Origin: Mermis nigrescens
Lineage: Eukaryota > Nematoda > Enoplea > Mermithida > Mermithidae
Assembly: GCA_036768485.1 (NCBI GenBank)
Contig: JAVLUZ010000771.1
Span: forward strand, 1,480,862-1,544,861
DNA length: 64,000 bases
Direction: 5' to 3'
Shown: piece by piece, positions 25,601-40,600 of the stretch
How positions within the stretch are numbered: the stretch's first letter is position 1
Layout: every line of letters begins with the position of its first letter
Position numbers and translations under genes: made by a program
The notes under the pieces: model-generated
Databases searched by the model: none
What the model saw: the letters and a program-made list of their open reading frames with translations, nothing else
What the model was told of the DNA's origin: nothing

Positions 25601-28600
25601 CTGCACTTTTGCAAGAAAGTTGTGAATTTTGTCCGTTCTTAGCCTTAACTTATACAAAAAAATGTTCTTTTTTGTCTGTTTAGGAATTAGACATCAATCA
25701 TTCAGGTTCATATATGGTCAGACCATAGATGCATAGCATGGCCGATCTGGGGGAGGTCAGCCGATTTAGGGGAGGGGCCAAGAATTGAGCTTTTTTGGGC
25801 CCGAAATGACCTCAAAAACTGGTAAAAGCGCCAAAATAGCGTTAAAAACACTCTATTACACAGTTTCTGGTCAATTTAGAGCACTTTTGAAGAAAATTTT
25901 AAATTTTCATCAGTTTTTTTGCTTTCACTTTGCCTCATTTTCCCGAGAAAATTTTCCATTTTTCATTTGGCGGGTCTAGAGACCCTCCAATCCCACACGT
26001 GCCTGTCTGGTCATTCATTACCTTTGAGATTCGCAAGGCAGCCATCCAATGACGATAGGTTAGCTCATCTTCGGCGCACATGTACTTTATGTACTTGGAG
26101 GCTTTGACTTGAATTTGAGGATGCTAAGAGTAAAAATGTAATATGACATTAAATATCGACATCTACAAGAAGCACTGAGTCTAATTTCAATAAATTCATT
26201 ACCTTCAAAGCAAATCCATAATTAGTCGGGGCCTTATACTTTCTTTTCCATTCTACGCCGGTGTATATTTGAACGGGATCTAACTGTGTAAGGCAGATTA
26301 GGTCCTTTGAAGACTAAAAATGTCATGACTTAATAAGCAAAAAAATATTTAAAAGATAAACTATAGCAGGTAGTACGAGTAAGTATATCAGCAGGACAAC
26401 GCCTAAGAAGATCGTCGGATAGAATTGATGAGTAATAATTAAAAATAATTGCTCGTGATTGCATAGAACATGCGTGAAAACTTTTCCAAATACAAAAGAA
26501 AGAATTCATTAAAAACCAGTAATAATAGCTTTAACAGGCAAACCAAGCTTGCCGGCATACCATCAATTTCTGCATTTACATTCGCTGATTATATGGTAGA
26601 CTAATGCGTGTCATGATTCTGAAAACGCATTAATTTAAAACGTTTACAGAGATAAATGTGAATTTGCATGTGCAGAACAAACGAAGAAAATTTTAATCAC
26701 TGATTAATATTCAAATTTGATTAGTATATGAGTTAAGAATTCATGCTTTGAAAACAATTCAGCATACGAATTTTGTTTTTCTATAAATTCCGGCCTAATT
26801 AGCAAAACTAGTAATCACTGTTTTTTTTTTGTACGAGACAAAGATTTTGAGGCTCGTACAAAGATTTTCGGAGCCATCTTTGTACAATGTACAAAGACTT
26901 TTTGGGGCAAAGTAATGATAATTTTAACGTTTTTTGAGTATTTTTTAGCAAAATTTCTAAAAATTTTCGGCGCTTCGCGCCGAGTATCATAATTACATTC
27001 TATTTAGCTCCAAGCGCGGGCATTTAACACTCCAAAATCTATCTGTAAGCATCTTTGTACAGATTGAAGCATCTTTTACATCTATTTCCACTGTTTTATA
27101 AAGATTTTATGCAGAAAAAAAGAACTATTAAACAACTTTGCACTGTTTTATGCCGTTTGAAGATAAAATTGACTCTTTTATCTTTGCGTTGCATTAAATT
27201 CATAAGCAAATTGGTGACTATTATGAGATTCAGTCAGCACATTGCAACCGCTTATTATTTATAATTGTGTAACACAAGTCATTTTAACTTACTGAGTCGA
27301 ATTTTATGTGTAATTTCAACCTAAGACTCATGAAAATTTTTATCGTTTCGGGCCGAACTAATATAACCAGCTGAATTTAGGACAAAGTTACACCTTCTGC
27401 GAAGCGTGCGGGTCACGGATAACAATCTAGTAGTATGTAAAAATGTGTACATTCAATTGCATATCTATACGTTATATGTACAAAAAAATTTTCGCTCGTA
27501 CAAAGACTTTTCCGGAGATCTTTGTACATGTACAAAGAGGCTCGTACAAAAAAAAACAGTGCTAGTAATTTTTGCTACGAATTCAGCGATTCACTAAAAA
27601 ATTAGATCCACGAACTTCTCGGCCACCTAATTTTCATTATGTAAACACTTTGGTTCCTATTACCAATGCGACCTTTCGCGAAAATGTTCTAATTAGTATT
27701 TCGCATCAAGATTATTTTCTTTCTTTTCTTGTCTGATTCGCGAAGCAATTTCGCGAAATGGCAATAAAACAGACGAATATCCAAATCTAGTGCAATGCAC
27801 ATCTCAGTAAGATCCACATGCAGCTCTTTTTTACTTTTCATGATTATTTTATATAGTAAAGATTTCCAACAATCAAAAATCTTGAAATGTCATGCAACAG
27901 TCGTGTTTATAAAACAAATTTGCACTTTCACGTAAGGATGTTTAAAGACAGAATAAATTGACAGTTGCTTTGCATGTACTAGAAAGTAATTATTGTGAAT
28001 TAATTAAACACTACTGAAAATTTTTTTTAAAAACGCAATCCAATCTGAGAGTTAGCTAAATTCGTTAAATGAGTTTTTATTCAAGTCAAGTGATTGAGCA
28101 AAATATAAAGTATCAATATCTTAGCTTGGAAACATTATATTCTGCCACAGGGGCGTGGAGGGGTCTGAAGGGGTTTGGACTCCCAGAATCTTGAAGACCC
28201 CAAAATTAAATTTTTGGTGCTATTTTTGGCAATCTGGCCCCATCAGACCCCCAGAATTTCGTTGCTGTCCGTGAATGGATGGGAGCAAATCAATACTTTG
28301 AAACATTCGGAAAAACAGTATTGCAAGCGAAATACGAGTAGCTTACTTTCGCCTTATTTTTCGTGGAATAGTAAAGGCCCGACGCTCTCAGAAAAAAGTT
28401 TCTTTTCCGCCACGCTTTCTTTCCTTCCTGTTTAAGATACAAAGTGCCCTCTTGAGGCGGAATAATTCGCGATGTTTGAGCCATATTCTGCAAAAATATA
28501 AAGATTCGACTTATCGAAAGCGCTAAATTAATTATTAATTTGTTGTAGTAGCGTGCATAATTTGCATTATTTATGAACGAAAGGTGTAATGTTTTTATTA

Positions 28601-31600
28601 CTTTTTCTTTATGTTTTTGTTTTTTGTTTTTTATTTTCCGATCTTTTGAAAATTTTTGCGACACTTTCAAACAACTTTTTGCGGTTACTTGAATGCAGAT
28701 AAATGCGTTTTTTGCATTAACAGATATATTGAAGACCTAACAAAATTGTTTGAAAGGTTTCGGACAAAATCAGCTATTTTTGACAATCGCCCACTTATTA
28801 TTTTGTTTTTCCGTTCATTCTATCAATATTTCTCGTCTTTTTGCTGAATAACTTATAATTTCCTTATTACGGCTCCCGTGAAGGCTCAGGAGTCCTTATT
28901 CTATAATATTAAAAGCTCTTCAGTATTTACGATCGAATGAATTTTCGACTATAAATAACACCAGATCGAAAGCTTTAATCTTCTTTCTGGTCACTATTAG
29001 ACATGCACACAGGGGGTTGCAGGGGTCTAGAATCAAGATAGCACATCAGAAGGAAAAAATATATGGAAAGTATGATGAAGTTAAGGCCAAAACTAAAAGA
29101 GAATCAAAATTTTTATGCAAATGTGTTTGGAATTCACTTACTGTGAATTAGGATAGTTTTACGCTATTTTAGAATCCATACCTATATTTATGATTATTTT
29201 AACTCAAATGAGCTCTCTGGATGGCCAGTTTCTGATCCGATTAACTTCTTAGACCCGGCATACGTCACTACTAGGAATGCACAAGAGGGAAGGATTTAGA
29301 GGGTCTCTCGACCCCTATGGTAATTTTTTGAAAACCTGAAACGAAATTAAGCTTTAAAAGGAAAAATTCACAATTTGCTTGCAAAAGTGCTTGAAATTTA
29401 ACAAAAAATGTTAATTAAGGCAATTTTCATACTATTTAGACATTTATAACAATTTGAGGTTCATTTTAGATCAAAAAGCTTTTGCAAAAGTGCTTGAAAT
29501 TTAACAAAAAATGTTAATTAAGGCAATTTTCATACTATTTTGACGTTTATAACAAGTTGAGGTCCAGTTTAGGTCAAAAAGCTTTGTAGCTGAGCCCCCA
29601 GACTGACCAATCTGTTTAGCTATGGTCACTTCGCCACAATGGTTATAGTAGCGATCCAAGTTTGCAGCACAAAATTTAAAAACTTACCAATATAACTGGA
29701 TCGACTTTGGATCTTTTTTCGAAGAAGTATAGCTTATTTTTGGAATCTTTAGACCACATTAAAATATTCTCCACAAGATGCTCATGATCTTCGTAGCAAC
29801 GTTCTAAAGAAAGAACATTACATAATTAAATGCGTAGAACAATATAAATTACGAAGGTAGAAATATCATTTAATCCGGAATCACGACTAGTGAAAAAGAA
29901 AAGCTCTGCTAAAACGATAAGCATACAGAACCTGGTCGTCTACTTAAATATCGCTTTTTAAATTTTTTGAAGCTGCGCCTAAATGCATACGAATTAAAAG
30001 AATAAGATGATTTTCTTAGAAAAAGGAGCACACATGGGCATAAAGGGGGTGAGAGGGGGTATTGCCCCTACATAAGGTTTTGGAAAATCAGGTACTGTCA
30101 GGCGATTTTGAAAAAATGAAAGGTGCGGCAAGACAATTTTTGAGCATAGTGCTGAAAAAAGGCCGAAAATTCAACCTAAATACAGCAAAAGTACTAAAGA
30201 TTTCCCGATTCGCTCTGTGTTGATAAATTTTTTTGTATTTTTTATCGCTAGAAACCCATAAATTGGCTAAACCTCACTAACAAGGGTCAAGAAATACAGT
30301 TTAGCGCGCCTAAGGTGTTACTGTACCATATTATAATAGCGTAAAATGTATATGTCCTGATTTTTGGGGACCGTCTTTGTACATGAACAAAATAACCTTG
30401 CACAGAAACAATGACCAAAATTTACTGTATGACCATTCCTGGATTTCACCTTCCTCTGGCCACCTCTAACTTGCCCATGTATGAAAAGGAGTAAGATAAG
30501 TTAAGACAAGCATCGTTAGGCTTGCACACGAATGTTTACTGTACCCAAATATTTAATAGATAGTCTAATCTTACAACCTAGCCACAATTCTTCGTAAATA
30601 CTGAACTTAGAAGCAAACCAAACGATATTAGTGGTCTTGCCATTTCATCGCTATTTACTAAATACTGGAGACTTTAAAAAGATTTGAAATAAGTGAGAAC
30701 ATGGAATGATCGAGGAAATCTTAAAATTAAACAACTGGAGCACTGAAACTAAAATACGTAAAAAACAGTAAAACAATACCCATGTAGAGATCAGGATTGT
30801 ATTCCGAGAGCGTGTGATACGGAGTCAGGCAAATATGATTTTTGACAGCCAACAGCTTGAGCACGTTCGCCACGGTCATCCGTTCGTCTATTAGAATACT
30901 TTTGCTATTTTCGTCCCGAGTAAAAATTTTAATGTAAAGCTGCCAAAAAAGACTCAATTTGAATTTAACGCACTTATAGTCCTTCTAATTTTGGGGTCAA
31001 AAATAATGAGCAAGTTGAATGGAAGTGAGTCGGAGGAAAATTTTAGGTAATATAAAAAAATTCAAAAACAAGGTCAAGTCATTCGCACACTAGCAAGAAA
31101 AAATGCTCCGATGGAGCAAAAAAGGTTAATATACTCGAATTTTTTCAATGTTAAGGATATAAAAGGAGGGGACTAGGGAAAATTTCCCTATATGCGCAGA
31201 AGCCATAAGAATGTGCGAAACAGTTAGACTTCCTCTAAACAACGCACAAATCGAAGCATATTCTGCGGCCTATGCGCGTTTCTGCAGAATTTCTGTAGTA
31301 ATTTCGATTACGATGGCGAGTATTTTGATAACTTTATTTTAAAAAATTTATAGTAAATTTTTGTGGCTTTTCATGCAAACTATTGAGTTGGCCGCGGAGG
31401 GGTAAAGTTTACAATATTATCTTTTACGCCAGAGCATTGTGGAAAGACAAGATTTCATGAAATAAATAATACATTGATCATTTAATAGTCATGAAAGTGT
31501 CTTCAATGCTCTTTGCGAAACAGTGAAAACGTTTTGTGACTACACCCTGATTTTTCACAGGCCGCAGAATATACTTCGATTTTTGCGTTGTTTAGAGGAA

Positions 31601-34600
31601 GTCTAACTGTTTCGCACATTCCTATGGCTCCTGCGCATAAAGGAAAATTTTCCATAGTCCCGTCCTTTTACATCCTTAACAATGAAGAAATTCAAGAATA
31701 TTCACCTTTTTTGCTCCATCGGAGCATTTTTTCTTGCTATCATTCTACTTTTTCTTAGCAGAATTCTGTCCCTAAATACTGCATTCTCATTACAAAAAAG
31801 GCAGTCTAACTAACCTTAATCAGAGGAAAAAACCTACGTAAAAGTCCCGTTTGCATCGATTTAAAATTTAGCGTAAATATTTTCTTAATGTATTTTAAAG
31901 CATAAATGTTCTCGGAAACTTAAATCCAGAGCTTCAGCAACAGTTTTTACTTTTTCTCCGACAGTTTATAGCTTCAATATCAAGTGTTGACATTGAAAGA
32001 AAGATAACAACGGTAGTCAGAAAATTTATTGGATTAAAATTTACGCCAAAGACGTTACTAACCTAATTAAAGTAAAATCCTGCATTGAAAGAAACAGCAA
32101 GCGAAAGCCAGACATGGGGCAACAAACACATCAGTGTGTAAACCAACACAATGATGTGTCGGCCGCTAAAAATCGCAGGCAATTGAGCAATGCACGAGAA
32201 AGCAACAAAAATTAGTAGTCGAGCAAGACAACATGAACGATTCCGGCCACAAATCAACAATCCAGTCGAGGCGTCAGCAAATGCAAAGCAATTTAAGAAA
32301 ATTTATGAACCGCATACATTCTAAAAATGGACAGACATAAATTTGCATGGATTTTAACAAGAACAAAATATTGGAATCGGTTTAATAAAGACAGCGCCTA
32401 AGAGTTATTATTATTATGAAATAATTTGCAGGTAGTATTTTGAAAAATGTTTCTCATTCCAGTTAATCTTCAAAACAGTGCATGTTTGTGAATAAAAATG
32501 ATTAAAGATGAGTCAAAAATCTTTGAAATAAAAAACTGATCAAAAAATATGCTATACGGATTTAAATATTGGCATTAGCAAACATGTGCATAATTCAAAC
32601 TTCACCTCTTCACAGTTCAACAACCTCCGGCTGTAGAAAAGTTCAAAAGTCAGATTCGTTATTCTTCGTCACGGAGATTTTCAAAAAAAGAATGACCATA
32701 CCTAATGCTCTGGGCGGAAAAGAGCTTCTCAGTGTAAGCTTTACACTTGCGCTAATAACGCAATATTGGGCGTTTAGAAACAGAATAAACTAGGAAGTGT
32801 AACGCTTAGGTCAGGGCACATTTTAAGCATAATGTTCCGCCAACTTAGCGGAGTAGCAAAGAAATTTTCTTTTTCCGTCTCGATTTCTTTACACTAAAAC
32901 GATCACAGATCAAGAAATATTGCCTTGAAAAAGAAAAATTTTTGGTTTTGAGATGTTGTAATCCTCTACATTGTAAAACCAATTAGACTGCAAAGAAACC
33001 AAAATTGAGTTAGGTAAGCTTTAGGACAAGCAAAGAGTAAAAAACACGTATAGTTTACACTTTTGTGCAACAACTATTGAGTGTAAAGAAATTTTAAGGT
33101 CAGATTCGTAATTTACAACTTAGGAGCAACATTTAAAAAAATTGGTCCTCCGCAAATTATTTGATTTTTCGCTTTACACTTTGCACACTCATTGCTAACT
33201 CAGTATTGAGTGTGAACAAATAAAAAAATCAACATCGAGTTTTTTAAATATCTATCGATTAAAAAACCACACCTCCCAGGTGTGTGCCGTTGTTCCTGTG
33301 AGGGGGACACAAAATTCGGACTCGCTGTGAATAACATATGAGAAAAAAGGATGGCCAAGTATATTAGAGGTAGCGCTATCGCGCTATCTATGATGTAGTA
33401 ATATATAAAAAGTTATTGAAAAAACGTCTGTGTCCTGATGAAAGCAGAAGCAAATCAATCTTGAATAACAGATAGAAGGTCTGCATGTTATGATTTGATT
33501 GAGATTCGTTCAGAGGTAAAAAACTTTTTTATGGCAAAAGTGGAATAAACCTTAAGAATAAGTGCCAGAGTTTTTAATTCAAAGCTAGAAACAAATAAGA
33601 AAACATTTTTGTTTGAAGTACATAGAATAAATGCCGGAAAAAAACATGAAAGTAGAGCAGGAACTAATGAAAAAACTTTTGAATTCAGTGCTGCGCCGAT
33701 TATTTCGATGACTACTTTCTCTTTTTTCATCCCTTCTTCTTAAGAGCCAGTAAAAACAGCCAGGAGTCACGGATAGAACCTAGAAAAAACACAAGTTTTG
33801 TAATTTGTAATTTTTAAATTTTTAGAGGCGCAAAAGTCATCATTTTATCCTAAAAGTGTGGGACATCTGATCGATAATCTCCAACAATGATTTCGAAGCA
33901 TTCGGCGTTAGTGTTTCATAAACTAAGTGTAAAATGAATCATTCCTCTTGGGATATGAAGAATTTCGATGCGTTATATTGTTTTATGGCTAATTATCAAC
34001 TAAGAGCTATACAAAATTTTTGTATAGCTAACTTTTACAGCTGATATAAATTTTCAAATTTAAATTTTTAAATTCGAAAAAAGTCTTTTACGGTCTTTAT
34101 GGATAAAGATTAATGAAAACGTGCAGCTTTAGTTAAAGAAATGGTTACTAGAGCACAACATCTAGAGTCTGATCATCATCTAACAATTCTAGATATTCGT
34201 ACAAGTCTGATATGTGTCTTTAGACAAATCTTACGAAAATCTCGCAGAAGCGCGATGTTTTTTAATTCTAGCAATCATGTAACTCGATATAATAGAATAA
34301 AAATATGAGAACATACGTTAGAAGCGATCTTCAGGTTGACGATGATAAACTTACGAGTAAATAAAGCAAATTTGTCAAAGTACCTATTCTTAAAAGCATA
34401 AACAACAACAGGCACAAATCATGCGATTTTTTATTTTAAATCTCTTTCTGGCAAGCAATAATTTGGAGCGACATAATCGCCCACGCATCTGTATTTGAAG
34501 AGTGGGTAAAGTAGAAAAAAGTACTAATATTCGCTTAATTTTAAGGTTACTATTTCATCATGTAATAAGCGTTGTATTTACCTTATATGAGCTTAGAAGG

Positions 34601-37600
34601 ATAAGATTTGGGGGATTTCACTCCTACGGAAATTCTTTCACCCCCCAGAACTGGCGATTTTTCAAAAGTTTCCACAATTTTTCTGAAAATTCGAAGAAAA
34701 AGGTGCTTTTTTAAAGCGTTTTTAGCTTTCTACTTTCTCAAAAGTGTCAAATTTCAGGCGCTTCGCACCTTATACTTATGTTTTAAGCTATAATTGTTCA
34801 ATTTGTTCAAGTTATTTGATTTTTTCAAAATTTCTTTTATGCTTTTAACAAACGATGTTTTTGACGCATATCCACCATTTTTGGGTTTGAAAAAGGCACT
34901 TTAAATTTCACAACCCCCAGAATTCCCATGCTGTGCATGTCTTGTATTTACCTTTCGAATACTAGCTTCCTTCATTTTTTCCAAAGCGATTCTGATTTTT
35001 TCCGCTTTTATTGTGCTCATACAATTGGTTACGGTCGAAGTTTGGTTATCGCTAAGGTCCAAGAATTGATCCGTAATTGAAGGAACGTCGTGCGGCTGGT
35101 CGAAAAATACGCAAAACTAACTCAAATTTCAGCATAAACAAAATGTACGCAATTGCGAGAGAAACTGATACAAAATGGCAGTTTATAGTCAAGATCCTTG
35201 TGAGCGAAAGATTATTATCCGCCGACCCGTCTTTTGCATAATTAGCCCCGCATATCGATTTCTGATACATTTCACTCTCAACTAATAAATTATTCATAAC
35301 TGCATAAATTGTTGCCGGAAATTTCTCGCGAATAGTTTTTTAATCCGCGCTACCGCAGACGCCTAAAAAGCCAAAAACGATTAGGACCAAAATCTGGATG
35401 GTAGAAGAAGTGAAGAAACGATGGAGCTCACTGTGATAATAGTTCGTGGGTAACGATTTCAGAAAGAAAGGCTCGTTCTGCGGATTAAAAAACAGCCGTC
35501 GATATACAAAATGCGCATTTATTTTCTCATGGGAACTAGCAGAAATACTGCGTAAAGCGCAAGAAATTATGACCATTCAACTAAATTTTTTAAGTTTGCT
35601 GAGATGCTAAAAGTGGGAAAGTAATCTGGCTCATTAAAACATATTTAAGACCCCGAGAGCTAATTAACTTCACGGAAAACCTCTCAGCCGTGAGCATATA
35701 TTTACATACAGCATGAGATTTTTGTGTGAGGTCCGTCAGCTGAAATTTTTCTTATGAAGTGCCGTCTTAGGCTTAGAGGCGATTGATTTGCAGTAAAAAC
35801 ACCATTTTTGAAGTTTCTGACAACGGTGGTTCTTTCTAGAGTATAAAACATAAAAATTTTAAAATATTCAAAGATAACGCCTCAAACAGAATGTTTTTTG
35901 AGGCTTTCCTGAAGACTCAAACTTCTGGGGGTCAGCATTCATTTGAACGGTTTGAACGGATCACAGTTCCATAATAACTATCTAAGAAACCGTATGGATA
36001 AGAAATTCAACATATTTCACGGTTACGACAAAGTTAATAAAAAACAAGACAAACTAGTCCAGAAAACCAAAGTTCATACAGACCGACACATAGGCGTAGC
36101 CAGGGGGGCATTGGGGGCACATCCCCCCCGAAAATTTTCAGAAATATTGTTGATTTTTCTATTGCAATAATGTGTGTCCACAAAACTGCGTTCAAAAGGC
36201 AAAAACGTCAAAATTTTCCGGCGCTTCGCGCCAAGTCATTATTATTTATTGTTATATAGATCCAATGAATTTAAAAGCTTGAATCAGCTAAAATAATTCA
36301 GCACTTCACATCCCTTTAGTAATTTAATGCACTATTTGTTCGTTGAATGAAACTGCGCATGCTTGTTGAGCATAATGGTAAAAGTGCGAAAATGATTGTT
36401 ACCAATTTGTCTATTCTTTGCTTTGTTTGTCTTTCTAACATGGACACATAATCCTATTTTAAATGAAAGGAATGGCCAAATTTTCTTATGTTTTTGCGCA
36501 TTTCCTGTTTTCCGAACTGCATCTTGTTAATAAGAAGGTCACAAATGGGCCAGAAAACGGCAAGAGCGCAATTTTCATTGATGCATTTTTCTATATCTTA
36601 TTGGCAGCTACCCGTTGCTGCGCTAGATCGATCGAAAAACGTATTTCAGCTCAGATGTTTTGTGCAATGTAGGAGTTCATCAATTTTTAGTGTTTTTGGG
36701 CTTGATTCAGAACCGAGATTTGGCCCATTTTGCGAAAATTTTAACGTTACTATTTAACATTAAAATGTTTTTTTTACAAAATTTTCCGGGACTCTGCCTC
36801 GGACCCCACTGGGAACGCTTGAGCGCACCAGCCCAGACCTCCCCGCAGCCGTAAAATCTCGTTGTACATGTGCAACGAGATTTCAGGGAGAACAAGCCAG
36901 GTAAAAGGGCTCGGAATTCCAAAAAATTTCCGACATTTCGCGCCGGCATTAATTTATATTTTTTGTATGATTTAAGCGGTATAACTTGAGTTTAAAGTGC
37001 AAAAACGTCAAAAATTTTCCGGCGCAAAGCGCCGCCAGTTATTGTTCTTTCTTTTTTGTAAAGCTCCAGCATTGCGTTTAAAAGCCTGAATCTCTCAAAA
37101 TATCTTCAGACAAACTTAGTAATCCGCAGTTTTCTTGTTAGAGGCTTGAACTGTCAAAATTGTTTTGCACGAATTTGATAAGTTTCTGCTTTGTCAGACT
37201 ATTAGTATTCATATAGCTACAAAATGTTAAGGGCGGTAAAAAATGACTAAATTTCTTGGCACTTTGCGCCACTTATGATTTCCGAAGTGTTTGTCAATAG
37301 AAAGGCCGTAAATTCTACATGAAAACGGTAGAAATTCAAAAAAATTTCGGCACTTCACGCCGCTTTACACTTTTTGTATTTTTGATCGTCAGAAACCCAT
37401 AAATTAGCTAGGCTACACTACTAAAGGTCGAAAAACTCAGTTTTACTATACTTAACGTTATACTAGCATTCAATGCAAAAGTAGTCTTAAAAAGTTTTGT
37501 TTATGCCTCCCCCCAAACCAAAATCCTGGCTACGCATCTGGACCCACAACACTTCTGTAAAGAACAGTGATGACTCAAGCTGTTTGAAATGTTTTCCTCT

Positions 37601-40600
37601 AAAAATTGTACCTGGATTGGCGAAGGTGTGGCCATGGAGCCACGATTGCTGCTGTCCACTGACAAACCAATGCTTTTGCGATTATTTACACCTTGCCCGA
37701 CCGTGGAACCATTATTCTGATTACTTCTCCCATTGAGAGAAAGCGACTCAATGGACATTACGCTCAAATTGTCGCAAAACGCCGAGTCGTTATCGGGACT
37801 GTGATTCCCACCATGCTTCGTCTTGCTCTGAATATTGGCTTCACTATTTAAAATACACTCGGCGCTAATTCTTCCGACCGCTTGGCAATTATTCAAGGGC
37901 GTAACATCGGTTTTTCCATTTATTTGCCTTGATTGGCAATTTGTCAAAGTTAGGGGCGCAGTTATACGGCTCGACATTTCCGCAAACTATAAAAAATTTT
38001 TAAATAATCTCAAATCACAAGCAATCTAATAAACTAGAGCATACGACCGCACTGAAGTTCAGCGGGAAGCATGAACACAAACGCTGAAGATTTCTAATAA
38101 AAATCCTATAACATGTAATTTTCAATGTTTTACATTCAAAAGATCAGCTGATATCGATATAAACAGGAAAAAATATCGATTAAGCTTTGACAATAGAGGT
38201 ATTATTCATCGATAAATGATAGGATTTAACTTCACACGTCATCTAAAAACGGATTCAGAATGATGGTAAATATTCTTCTTTAACGGTGTTGTCCTGAAAA
38301 CGTGAAGATGCATTTTTTACTTTCTCCCAAAACTATTTTTTCAGCATTTTTCATTACAAGATTCAGACCTAATTTCTTGCCTGAAAGTCATCTTTCTTAT
38401 ATTTTTAGATATATCATGTTCACAACTTTTAAACCAAAAATTATGCATCTTATTTGTAATTTAAATGCAATTTAGTGGTATCAATTTCGAGACAGAGGTC
38501 GACACAGTAAGGCAGTAGATTACTTGCAAAATCGTGTCGAATTTTGCTACAATTCTTCTCTTTCTGTTTCATTCCCACGCAAACGGATCGAACGAATTTT
38601 CTCAATTCTTGACTCGATATTGTAAATACACACGTTGACATAAATAAAATTCACATTATCATTTGAATAGCTTTTTCATGTGCTGTCTTACACTTCTCTA
38701 GACGTATTTACTTCTATTTTCTATTGATTAGTCAAGTAATAATAGTCTAGGATGAATTTTTGTTGAGGAGGCAGGAATAAATAATGCTCGAAATTCCGGC
38801 TAAAAGTACGTATTTGACGAGTTACCTAAAGTAATAAAAGTATTCATAAACTTGGAAATTTTCATAGAAATTGCTTCGTCGGTAAAATTTTTTTATCTAG
38901 GCAGATCCGTCTTTGGGGTTTTAGCGGATGGGCGAAGCTGCTTTTAACGGCTCTCAACGGGTGTTAATATTGAATACAGTAAGCCATTTTTATTGGCGAA
39001 GTTGACACTATTTACTATTTTGTCTTCATAAAAAGTATGCATCAAACATTTGATGAAGCTGCAATCGGAGAAAAATAATGTATGGAGTTAGTTCATTACC
39101 TTGGAAATTTTGTAATTCAAAAATGAAACAGTCGAGTGCTCAATAATTTTTTTCGGCTTTTTGAGCCGCAAGATCAGCTATCGATTGCGAAAATTAGTGA
39201 AGGAAATGAGATGGGTGCATCAGATTGAGAATACATATGCAACGGATACAATACGTAACATTAGCCGAGATAAGAAATAATACGAAATTTTTTATTCCAC
39301 AGATGGAATCTTATCGAAGTACTGTTTTTTATAAGAACCTTTTGATTACGCATTTGGAGCTAATTAGTCGTCAGCACAAAGACTCAAATTTTTTATGAGT
39401 TTCGGCTGAAAAACGCGCGTCAAAAATGATAAAGCTGCCGTTTATTTTTAGCCCATAAAAAATAGCTTTGAAAATTTATTGCGAGCTTCAAATTTTTTCA
39501 TCGTAGCAAAAATAAAATGCACTTAGCTGAGATAACGTATGCGCAATAAAATATTAGGATTGATTATGATTTGGTGAAAGATTCATGACTTTGATGGAAG
39601 CAAAAAATTTTTGAAACTGAACTAGCTCCTTTATAGCTCTGAATTTTCTAAATTTTTCTGATAATTTACAAAAAGCCTCCCTGAACATTTTTATAATTTT
39701 TAGCAAATGAGAATGATGAAAGGGACCAGATCGGAATATTCAAATAACATGTCATAAATATATTCTGCCTATTTCATAAATTAATTTGCGATTTCTCATT
39801 CACAAGGATGATTTACACACTTCACGTATTCTCAAAATGCTCGGAGCGACGCGACATATGTCTTATTATGCCAGAAGCTTCAAAATCAAAAACCTAACAT
39901 ATGGATCATAAATAACATTTCGCCCATAATTTGCCCTTTTTGGCACTAAGTCTAAAAAGAAGTAAGGATCAAGCACATTAAAGATCATTGTTGGAAGAAG
40001 TAAGCTAAAAATTAATACATTGGAAGCACGAAGTGCAATTAATTTTCAAGGCATCTGATCAGACTAAAACTGAGATAAACAGGGGCGGATTTAGGGGGGA
40101 CGGGGGGCCCAAAATAGTGCGCAAAATTAAGCATTTTTGAGCGATTTTTAGCGATTTTAGGGTTAAAACGGCTAATTTTTCCGCCCAAGTCAGGGTTCCG
40201 CCCCCCCCCCCCCCCCCTCAGGAAAATCCTAGATCCGCCACTGGAGATAAATCCTGTAAGATTACAAGTTTCGACTCGAAATTTTACGACGAGTTTGGAA
40301 ATCACTAGGTTATTTTAAAAAATGTAACTCAGAAACTTAGTATTTCAAAGTCTGAATTGCTAGTTGGGTAGTTTGCGGTGACGAAAGAATTAGTAAACAA
40401 AGCGATGCTGAGGTCAACCAATCGCCCATTTAAATGTAGTTAAGTCCGACTGGCGTTCCTATCGGACCGATTTCACGATAGGCGGCGTGTCCCCCAAAAA
40501 TCAACTCAAACATGACTCGCAATAGATTAAAGAGAACTTAAAGCTTAATGTCCATTTTGATTGCCAACCACACCGACAATTACTGAAGTCGAAAGCCGCT

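Noticed and set aside
35340..35576. Frame ending in a signal-peptide-like run [16 protein letters not shown]
   Set aside because: A stop codon follows at once and no donor or downstream exon gives a product.
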